64,000 bases of DNA from Diphasiastrum complanatum (lineage: Eukaryota > Streptophyta > Lycopodiopsida > Lycopodiales > Lycopodiaceae), in assembly GCA_029204225.1 (NCBI GenBank), contig CM055110.1, positions 41,581,862-41,645,861 of the forward strand, given 5' to 3'. The notes beneath the pieces were generated by a model. That model saw only the letters and a program-made list of their open reading frames with translations, did not search any database and had not been told where the DNA came from. The translations under genes and the position numbers were made by a program. This document shows, one piece after another, positions 22,261-33,900 of this stretch (position 1 is its first letter; every line of letters begins with the position of its first letter).

Positions 22261-24416
22261 CTGAAAAAGTTGGTGCAACCAATTAAATGACAAAACTAAG
22301 GACAGCTTTGCTTCGTTTCTTGTATGGTTCACACAGACCAAAAAAAATACTACTCAGCTGGAATAATGGTAAGAAGTTGTTTCCAAAGTAACGTGCAGAA
22401 CCATGGCAAGCACATGGACAAGTTTGCTAAAAGAGAGGTGCAAATACTTGAGCTTTTACACAGCCTCAATGTGACATGCAGATGTCTCAAATGTCGAAGC
22501 ACAAAATGTGAAAATGCACATAATTCAGTAGCAGTTGTGCAATCTTTGCCCTTTAATACTTTACCCTGTCTAATGATGACTTGATTTATGCAAAATGTGA
22601 AGTGTTCATGAGGACTAAGACCTTCCCACAGTTGAATAATTTGAAAGACTTTATGTAAAAAGTTCATATTTGCGTAGTATGGCCTAAATCGATAAGCATC
22701 CAATGGCAGGACACAGCATAAATAAACTCAATTGAGGATAAGTTTGTCGTTCAAACTTCTTTCTAATATGAAAAGACATACAAAGAACATCAAGACAGCA
22801 GTCAAACCGTCAACTACCTACCTTAGAAGCTCGTAATTGATTAATGGTCTGCCATAAGAGCTTGTCCGAGGTGATCACTTTGTTCAGCGCTCCAGTGCTC
22901 ATGCTTTAGAATAACACATTCACATAAAACATACCATACTGGAAGTCTATTTTTATTGCAATTCCAGTAAACATAAGCTATGTAAATATACAATATGACA
23001 AGAAACCAACTCACAAGTATGTAAGATGGGTCATTCATCGACAGAAAACATACCATATGAACATTTCTCATTGCAATTGCAGTATGACTTATGCTACATA
23101 TACACAATCACAAGAACGCAATGAGCCATTTATAACTGGATTTAATTGATTTGGGTTTGAGAGAAATGCCAAGGAAAAAAAAGGTGCACTGCACTGCATA
23201 CTCCATAAAGCGGCAAGCCATTAACTTCATGGAAGGAACATGGAGTATACCCTAACTAGTGATTACACTCGTATGATCAATGCAAATAAAACGTGCACGC
23301 ATCAGAACCCAAATTTGTATCAAAATTCATGCCCTCTGTAGCGGTTCTTAGGACCTGATCACTCAACAATGATTCTCAGAGGATCTTGATATTTGATAAT
23401 CCATCCAAATACATTTTATGCGTTATGCTTGTGATGCTATGAACCACTTTGGCTTGAATAGAAGTCATCACCCACATACTTTTTTAATACTAAATAAAAA
23501 CTGACAATACGCCAAAGCCATTAAGGTTTGGCTTGTACTTGGTGTTTATTAGCTAGCAAGAAACTTTACATTGATCAGTAAAATTAAGGAAGAATAAGAT
23601 TAGTGAGTTCAATGGTACCCATAATCATAATTCACAAGTCATAGGCTTGACAACACAAAGGTGGGATGGACTGAAGCCATTAGAGCCAGCTAAAATATCT
23701 TCATAGATGTCAGTTACAAAAATGCCTTGCAAAGTCGACATCCAATCCTTACATAGCTTCCCATCGATGGTGAGTTGACAAGGATGCAATTTACAAACAG
23801 ATTTGAGGCAGTCCCCCGACCGAAAGGATTGTGTAGCTCATGAACAATTGCATGATTCTCTGAGCCTTTGGCACCTATACCTATACAGTTTTTCTTTTGA
23901 TTGTGGGCAGTAACTGACTCAGTCATGAATTTACAATAGGCAACACTTCTTTATATGGAAACAGTTCTACATGGATACCTGTTGTATGTTTGTATACCAA
24001 ACATTGTCCATTTCATGGAATTTACACCATGAAACTCTACTTGATTGCTCTATGTCACGTAAATCAGATACACACAAAAAGAATAGTGGCTTGTAAAGCA
24101 TCATAGGCATCCAAGAAACCACCAAATAATATTAGATAGATCTTAGTATTAGAACAATGCTAGTAAATCGATAGGCAAGCCTTATGCTAGAGTTTGACAA
24201 CTCTCATGAGGAAAAAGATGCCATGTGGACCATTATTCCTGAGAGAGCTCTCAAAAAGAAGCTTGGATCTCACAAAACTCTAAGAATAATAATATTCAAA
24301 TAGCCTGGGCTTCCAATGTGCCATGTGGAATGTTCGTGCTATATATGGTCGGAGGCAAAAGATTCAAAAAATTCCCTTCCCTAAACGCTCTTTCTCAATC
24401 TCTATCCCTATCAAAT

Positions 24417-24475
<59 letters not shown>

Positions 24476-24895
24476 CCAGCAGCTGCTTCTCACTGGCTTC
24501 TTTTGGACTCGAGCACATGCTGATGACTCCGATGATGAGATTCCTATCCATGTGCCAACGCAGAAAAAAGGCCAGATGTAGTCGGCACTTGCCTCCATCA
24601 GGGCCCACTGTACACTCCACTCAACAGACACTTCACACTTAGTTTCGCTGATATGTACTTATTCTCCACCTGGCCCGGGTTGTGGGCATTGGTAGTTTTT
24701 CAGTAGTTCTTCAGTTATACCTGGCCGGGGTTGTGGGCTTATTTCACTTCTGCTTTGTTCTACTTTCATTCGTAGCTAGCTTATAGCATTTCACGGCCAC
24801 ATCCTCCTATGGATGATGCTCCCACTGTTGCTTGTACATATTTTCTTCTTGGTCTTATGCACCCACGGGTGCCCAAAAGACGTTAATAAAGCTTT

Positions 24896-24954
<59 letters not shown>

Positions 24955-27900
24955 GTCATTTCGCCTCGTCCCACATCATTTACCCTCTTCACGCCAAATT
25001 TAGTGAAGAGAGTCATTGAGAATCTTAGCACTCGTCGTGCCTGTGACATTGATGATGTGGAATCTGAACTCCTCATCCATGCCACCGGCGATCTCTATCC
25101 CATTCTCTCCCACCTCTTTAAGCAAGCAATGATCCATGGTTTTCCTTTGCGCACAAATGTTATCCATCCTATGCATAAAGGAGGTGATCCCATGACAACG
25201 AACGCACCGTCATGATTGGTCACATTATGGCCAAAGTGTATGGTTCTATCCTTCCATCTGCTATGAGCAACGAGGCCAAGATCCAACGTCTTCATGCTTT
25301 GGAATAAGCTGGTTTGAAGGCCAATTATTCGACATCAAAAAATATTTTTACATTGCGATCCATTATCAAGGAAGCTCGATCCAGACATGAGAGGGTTTAC
25401 CGCTGTTTTGTGGACTTCAGGAAGGTGTTGGACTCTGTTCTGAGACATTTACTCATCCAGAGATTGCAAAAGCTGAGATTTCATGGTGACACTATTTTTG
25501 CAGTCATGGCCCTTTATGACAAAGTTTTTGGTTGTTTCAGGTCGAAGCAAGGTATCTCCCTATTGGTGGACAGGGCTATTGGAGTGAAGCAGGGCTGCTC
25601 ACTTTCTCCTACATTATTTGGCCTATATATCGATGGGCTGGAGCATATATTATTGAGCAGGATGGTGTGTGGGATGTACCTTATGTGATATATTGATTTC
25701 TATCCTTTCTTGATGCAGATGATGTTGCTCTTTTATCTAGGTCCAAAGAGGGGTTACAAAGGCATCTTGATGCACTTCACCTATTTGTTCTCGTTGGGAT
25801 CTGGACGTTAATACTAGAAAGACCAAGGTTATGGTCTTTAATACATCCCGGGCTTTTATGTTATTGTGGGATAATCAACCTTTGGAGGTGATTTCATCAT
25901 ACACATACCTTGGTGTTAAGTTCTCTAGCCCTACCTTCAGTATGAGATATGCAGCCTTTGCCAGATCAAGCCTCTTTGGTTCAGCTTTGAGAGATTTTGT
26001 TTCAAAAGCCATATTTGAGATGCTCCTAGTAAGTATGGTTTACTTGATACTATGGTTACTCCTACTACTATGTATGTTGCAGAGTCTTGGTGTACTGGTC
26101 TTACTTCAGCGGAGTGGGCCAAGATCTCGAGACTTCAGATCACCATACTCTCACGGATGATTAGGGTCAAGCCTTCAGTGCCACACTAGATCAATTTGGC
26201 CAAGTTTGCCGTCCCACCTATACAGATTGAGGAAGTCTTTAGACTAATCATTTTTCTGCAGAGACTTATTCAGATGGATGGGAGCCGCTACTCGCAAACA
26301 GCGCTTATCTTATTTCCTCACAGACACTGTATAGTCAGGGCCATCATATAGCTTGGTATTCCCAAGCAGTGCGTCTATCTCACCTCCCAAAGGGTACTCA
26401 CCAATATTTCCGACATTTTATATTTATAGGCTAAAACATTCAAAGGAGATGGCATGGGAAGCTTGGAGTAAAACCATTACTTTATAGATTACTCTTCCTG
26501 GAGTTGGATTTGGCTAGATGTCCCAGTCTACCACATTATTTGCATATTGGTATCTCATTGGCTCAACATTATGTCTCGTCTCACCATTTCTATGTATAGA
26601 TCTTAGAAGCCTGTTCCGAGTAAAATGGGTCGTCTGTTTGTACGTTCTGGAACGTACTGGGTCAGAACGAGTTCATGTAAATTAAAAAAAAATGAATTTA
26701 GACCCTGCTGGCCCGCGGCTTCTGCATTTCACAGATAACGAGCAACGTAGCGTGCATTTCACAGATAGTGAGGAGGGAATGTGCGCCTACATCTAAAAAA
26801 AATAAACATAATACTTTTCTCATACAAATGCGTCCTTTTTGAGATGGTAGCAGATAAAAAATCTGGCTGGCACAAAACAAAGAACGGGAAATTAAAATGG
26901 AGACCAAAGCAGCAATCAGGTCCGCGACCAATTCATACTTTTTTCCACGGATCCGTTTCCAATAGATAAGGGGAGATCAGTTTTTCATATGCACAGAATT
27001 GGAGATATGGTGTTAGTTGGTATATGAGACTAGCGGGAGATACATTTGCCTATACCGAGACTCACCGGTGACACTCCAGCGTAGCTGCTCCATCGCGCCT
27101 GTCCTGCCTCAGCGATGCTCCATTCGCACCTGTCCACCAGCGCTTGCTTCCAGCGCTGACCTCCATCGCTGAGGTAGCATCGCTGAGATTCAACTTTTCA
27201 TCTGCCTGAGATGCCTCGCCGTAAAGGGGCTCTTGCCCCTCCTTCCAATGCTGCTTCGTCCTCTTCATCTGCTTCGTCTTCCTCTTCCATTTCAGATCCA
27301 CCTTCACCTCACCTTTTATTCCAGTTGCTATCCCTATCTCTCCGTCCGATCCTATTCTTGTTAATAGTGAATCCAATGTAGCCGATCCTTTGACCCCAAA
27401 TACCCCAGAAGATGAATCACTTCTGCCTCCAGCCTTGCTGATCTCCGTCATTCGTGCAGATCAGTCACGTTCCTATGAATATCTCAACGACCATCGAAAA
27501 AAACTTCTTTCTCTTGAAGCTATGATCCAAGCTATTCAATCTCATCTTCAGAAACTAGATTCGTCTATCGACAATCTCAAGAAAGAAGTTGCAGCTATCA
27601 AAATAGAAGCTTCCTCTCATTCGACTACTTCAGCAAAGATCCAACAGCTGGAAAGTCAAGTGGAACAGCATCATACCGCTGTCCCGATCTTGGGCAGATG
27701 TGCTTAAAGGTCCTAATACTGTTGTTCTACCACCTCCACCCTCATTTATCTCAGTTATGTTCACCGAGAGCCGTTTGCGAGAGCAAAAGGCTCTCAACGT
27801 CCGAGTCAGAGGTATTACGAACTCCCATGATGATGTTGGTGAAGCTAAAAAGTTTCTTGAAGAGAGTCTTCAACACAACCACAAAGATATGGATACTGCA

Positions 27901-30900
27901 TGGCAGCCTAAGAAAGATCCAGGTACTCTTGTCATACACTTTTCATCTGCAACTGGTCGTCATGAAGTGCTAGGGAAGAGATCTACATTGCGGGGCACCA
28001 CGATATACCTGGATGAAGACCTTACTTTCATTCAGGTTCAAAAACGGAAAAAAGTAAAACAGGAGGCTAGTCTAACGAATGGAAAGCGATTGATCTACAG
28101 GGATGGTATCATTCGCGTTGTAGATATTAAACTTGTTGCTATTAATGAGATATACGAGATTGTTCAGTGTTAGTGAGAGAGTTAGAGCACTGAAGAGATG
28201 CCAGTTGAATCTGTAAATGGTCTTCGTACCATATAATCCTGGACATTATCCTCTTCTTAGTTAGTTTGGTTTAAGTTATGTTGTTTGACGGCATTGCTCC
28301 ATCTTGGTTCCACTTTATCTGATGTACTTGTTCGTCTTATAATTTAAATCTGCCAAACGTATAGATTGCTTGTATACACAACTGATGTAGGTGAAAATAG
28401 TCAAAGATGGCCTTGTAGGAGTGAATGTCAAATCACTTAGTAGGAAATAGTAGAAGAGATTAGCGATTATCCAATATGTTCGAAAAGGGTTAATCTTCTG
28501 TCTTGTCTCGACATTGGAGACTGGACCATAAGCAACTTTTACGCTCATAATCCACTGATAAGTCTTTATTGAATTAGAAATTAAAGCATGGGTTGCAAGT
28601 TTTTGAGCATCCTAAGTTGGCCGGGTATGTGCTAGTAAGTTCCCTTTAGAAGTACTAGTTTTGTTGAGGAACAAGAAAGATACTATGATATGCTTTTATG
28701 TAGATGGAAAATAAAACTAAGATCTCTTCCAAGTTACTCTCACTACGTATACAAGCTTACAAACTGGAAGGAGAGGTAAACTTTTTCCTTATACAAACCC
28801 GAGTACTCGTGCTGCATCTGACACAGATCCTCCAACTTCCCATAACAAATCCATCAGATGTTGCGCACCCTATCCAAACAAAGGATCTTCCCAAAAGTTA
28901 GCATTCGTCAATTACGATTATCTCTGAAAATTTTTCTAAGTAACTAACCATTGTAGAAGATCAAAGCAGCACCTTGGGAAAATCTTGATGTTGTGGTCCA
29001 ATTTGTTGGACATTGTGTCTATGCCCCTTAGCAAGTGGTAGTATTCTAACAAGCTCAGGAGGAGGATGGTAACCTTCTAGCTCAATAGGGCACCTAACTG
29101 ACACAAAAGCCACAAATTTGTAGCTCAATATTATGAACATGTGATACGAAAAAGGCCTCTTAAAGAATAGAAGTATTCCAATCTGATATTCTGCAACAAT
29201 TAACCTGAATCTAACTGGACATTTACATAGAAATAAGCCATTTCCAAAAGTTGAACTTTGAAGAATAGCAAGATGACAAGATTGAGCATTTTGGTGCTAC
29301 TAGCCCAATACAATCAATTAAGACATTGAAATTAACAAGGGATTAGTTTGGCAGCACAACACAACATTGACAAGTCAACCATCCCAAATTAATTACGCAT
29401 TGATAAACGAACAAAAAGAAACATAAATTACATTAGCCAAGCAAGGGACTTGTAAATGCCACTCTATAGGGACCTATGCATGCCACCCTAAAGTTAATGA
29501 AGACTACATAAAATACCTGAGATAAAGTAGATGTGAGGTATCAATAATCAAGTAAGCTATTGGTAGCATCTTCGGAAAGAGTCTTTGAGGGTAAATTTGT
29601 TCCTCAAGCTCAGAAGGGCATGCTTACAGAAGTTAATAAATTTTCAAGGAGAATATATTTTGTACTGCAAAAAGTATCATGTTGATTATGTTATCCAATT
29701 TGCCAAGAATAGTTAAAATTCAGGATGTACACCCATCTACTAATCATCATAATTCTATTGGTAACTAAACAATCATAATGTGTATTTTACCTGCTTACTC
29801 ACCATTCGGTGTTCAATAACTTTTAGCTACTAACTGCAAACGAGTCAACGATTTTTCACATACATCAATCATTTGAAAGGATCAAATAAGGGAGTGATTT
29901 ATGCATTGATTCAGAGAAGGTTTTAATCCAAAACAAATTGGACTTGCGAAAGCAAAACAAAAGTGAACAAAAGAATCAGAAAAAATAAAAAAAAGGCATA
30001 ATTTTTTTTTTATAATGCAAATTAGAATTCTGATTTGCAAAAGGGGGAAACATTTCATTGTAGAGGGATGAACGCACTCATTAAGTCCAAAACCTGAATT
30101 ACAACAGATATTACAACAGTGAGTCTGGAACAAGGCAAACTTTAAAGTGTAAAGATTTAAGATTGAACAATATGGGCACATCGTGCAAAAGTAAGAGTAG
30201 ATTTCACAAGAATAGGTTGTGGTTGCTTGGAAAATATATCGACCACAAACAGGAAAAACTTTATGCCCACTATTATGGACTTTTTAGAATTTTAGAAAAA
30301 CTTAACTAGTCACTTATCGCTTGCAACTTCTTGATACTACTAAAGCTTTCCATCTCATTTTGCTTTGTTCCTCCATTTTTCATGGTGAAGTATACATTCC
30401 CACCATTTTTGCTGATCCTACCTATTTCTGTTCCTTCCTAAAGCCATGTTAAAAGTGCAAGTTAAACAATGACATACAGATTTTGGTACAATGGGATAAT
30501 TGTCCTGTTGATGAAGCCATTTGTAAACCTTTGCATGTGTTCACACATACCCTTTTTTTACAAGAGCAAGATCATGCTCTTCATGTTGTTGTTAAAATCA
30601 CCCTATATCTCCTGATGATATATTTGTTTCATACAATGTTTAATGAAGACAACAATTTTTCGAATGTGCATCCATTCAACACGTGAAAGAAAATCACTAG
30701 ATAGTCTTGAAGGAGACAATTCCACAATCGTTGCTCCCTCCGATCTAGCACTTTCTCTGGTCCATAACCTATAATGTCTCTCTCTTCTAGAGACACAAAA
30801 CCTACTAGGTTATCATCATCGTGCAAACATCGCTTGAGTTTACTAACATGAAACACTAGATGCACCTTGCATCCCAAGGGTAGTTGTAGCTTATAAGCTA

Positions 30901-33900
30901 CCTAGCTAGCTTTCTTAACGATTAGCCATGGTCCACAATACCTAGGAGATATCTTGGCACACTTTCCTGTGCATAGCACCTTTAACTTGGAAGGGACTAG
31001 CTAATATACCTAATCTCTTATCTCAAATTCCCAACAGGTACGATCCTCACGAGCATAACTTTCTGCCCTCACCACTACCTTAGACATATTAGCACGTGTT
31101 GTCTCTAGCTTCTGTTGTATCTGGGTCAAAAACTTCGCAACATTAGGCACGTATGCTGTTACAAGCTCACTAGTCTTATCAATACCAAGGTGTCCTATGT
31201 AGGCACTATCATGGCATTCATAAAGTATCTTACGACGAAAATCCATATATGAAGTAGAGTTTAGAAACTTCTAAACTAGAGAGGAGATAGCCATACAGAT
31301 AGATAGAATTCCGAAAAGCATATTAGGGGACCATATATAAAATGTTGGAGATTGCGTGAGAGAATTCACAGGCTGGTTCAGATTGCAAAAACGTTCTCCA
31401 GACTGAATTCACATCATAGATTTCATGTCTACGTATGTTAGAATTTGAATATTCATGATTGTTAACGGAGTCTATCATTCATTGTGAAGTTTTATCAATG
31501 ATTTCTTGACATTCATATGATCAAGAATGTTTCATTTGATGATTGTAAACTTTTCATAGAGTTCTTTGATCATTAATGATGCATAATCATGAGTGTTCAA
31601 CATTTATTTTGCCTCACATATGTTTTATGAAGAAAAATACATCAATTCAAGAAATTCTTGGTGCAACTAGAGCATTTTCACATGTGTGAAAGTGTATTGG
31701 AATTCTGTCCGTACTCCCACGTGTCAATCAGGCACCGCAATATGGCCGTAGAAGACCGCAATATTATGTGAGAGCTACTGTATCAAAAACTCCAGGTATG
31801 GATTTTGATGAAGCTGTCAAAGCAGTGGCTGAAGAAGAATATTTAAGGCAGCAGGCAGATTCAAGTTCTGACAAAGCTTATTTCACCAAGAAAGGCCAGA
31901 AGAAAGAATTTCAGAAGTCAAAGAAAGGAGCACAAAGACAATATAATCAAAATCAGTCCACACAGTTCAATAATCAGCAAAAAGAAAAGAAAGACAACTT
32001 ATATTGCTCTAGATGAAGAAAGAAGAGGCATACCGTGGAGAAATGTTGGCTGAATCCAACGATATCTTGCTGCTATTGTCAGAAGATTTTGCATGCAGCT
32101 ATTGATTGCTACAAGAATCCTAAAAAACAGAGAAAGGATTCTATAAAGAAAGATAAAGCAAACTTGGTGGAGACTTCTAAAGAAAAACCAGATCCTGATC
32201 AGCCTGAATGTTCAAAGAATGCAGAAGCCAGAGGGAGATCATGTGCTTTCATATGCACTGATGAATACAATATATCCTCTACTAATAATATAGATATCGT
32301 GCTGGATTCAGGAGCCACCTCTCATATTGTTTCTAACAGAAACATTTTATCAGGCTTCCATCTTATCAATCAAAACAGATCTGTCATTCTAGGCTAGCAT
32401 TGTTCTTGCATTAGCAAAAATGAGGGACAATCTTTATCATTTGAAAGCCTGTCTCCACATATGTGAGCTTACTTGGCTCGAATCTTTCTCTTGTGGATCT
32501 TTTAGGTGTAGGAGCTTGAAGTTGCTCCTCCTCAAGCCTCGACCCCAACATGTCTTGATTAACATCAAGATTGATAATGGTTGATCTTACATGAGATTCC
32601 TTGATCTTTGCCCCATCCAAAAATATGAAGAAGTTCATTCTTCATATGACCAGATGGAGATTATCTGGCATCAAAGATTATATCATATGAATATGAGAAG
32701 ACTGTAAGAATTATACAAAGAAGGATATAGTTCGGGTTTCCAGGGCAGGGACAAAAATATCAGCACCAGTTTATAGTGTGAAGAATGCTACAGAGGTAAA
32801 ATGCACGGACTACCATTCAATGACGAATCTTATAAAGCTTTTAGAATTATTAGAACTGGTTAACTCAGATTTATGTGGTCCTATGAGCGTTGAATCCATT
32901 GGAGTAAAATATTTCATCATTTTTGTAGATGATTATTCTAGATTTACAGTAATCTATTTTATTAAATACAAACATGAAGCTCTTCAAAAATTTCAAGAGT
33001 GTTTCTTTTGTTGAAAGAGCAACTAATAAAAAGGTGAAGCAGTTCTCAACTGACTGTAGTGGAGAATATTCATCAAAAGAATTTGCTAAATACTGTACAT
33101 CATTAGGAATTTCTCATCAAAGAACAGTTCCCTACACTCCCCAGCACAATGGAACAGCTGAAAGGAGAAACAGGACCTCAGTGGAAGCTGGCAAATGTAT
33201 GATGGTCAATTCCATGCTCCCAAAGAAATTTTGGGCTGAGTCAATTGGTGCAGCAAATTATCTCTTAAACAGAACTTTGAAGACCTCAATTGAAGGTAAA
33301 ACTATATGTGGGGAAAGAAGCCTGACTTATCGAATATTAAAATTTTTGGATGTGCTGCATATGTTTATTATCCTAAGCAAAAAAGAACCATGCTAGAAGA
33401 TAATGCTATCAGGTTATGATAACATGAGTTCCAATTATAGAATTTATTTTCCAGCTAAGAATGAAGTGCAAACTGTGAGAGATTCAACATTTGACGAAAC
33501 TAAATTCAATCATTTGACCCAAACAGGAACCTGCACAAGACATTCAATATTATGAACAAGAAGATTCAGAAACAGGTGCTGCATGAACACCCAATAATGA
33601 TCAGAGAGGGACAGCAAGAATTCAACATAATATTAGCACAAGGAGAAACTGTAACAGGGACTACAAATATTTAGCAGCAGAAGATAGCAAGAATTCAACA
33701 TGGTGAAATCCCAGAACGATTCCTGAGAAGATCTACAAGGGAGAAAAAGGAGCCTGACAGGTTTATACAAGAATATAATTATTATATCAAAGACTATTGT
33801 GGTTTTACAGGTGAACCACAAAATATGAAGAAGCTGTCCAAAGTGAGGAGCAAGCAAAAGGATGAAAGCTATGGAAGAAGAATTGAATTCTATGCAGAAA

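Noticed and set aside
22323-22346. Possible tRNA or other structured RNA in the low-copy 20-24 kb stretch
   Set aside because: No cloverleaf-consistent arms or CCA-adjacent T-arm motif could be found by eye.
22240-22350. Alternative reading of the terminal exon ([17 protein letters not shown]..., stop)
   Set aside because: It is open, but it needs a different phase at the AACTTTTTCAG acceptor. The phase given by exon 5 yields GMKPLR-stop, which fits the family C-terminus.
22350-22703. 117-codon minus-strand open frame
   Set aside because: Lies inside intron 5, has no family features or splice borders, and would break the exon chain.
24900-24951. (TC)n array as a CRISPR or minisatellite
   Set aside because: Simple dinucleotide repeat with no spacers.
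24318-25085. Several open frames rich in SLSL or ERER
   Set aside because: They are translations of the two (TC)n microsatellites.
27062-27451. 129-codon minus-strand open frame
   Set aside because: Antisense to LINE ORF1; the plus strand has the recognisable domain order.
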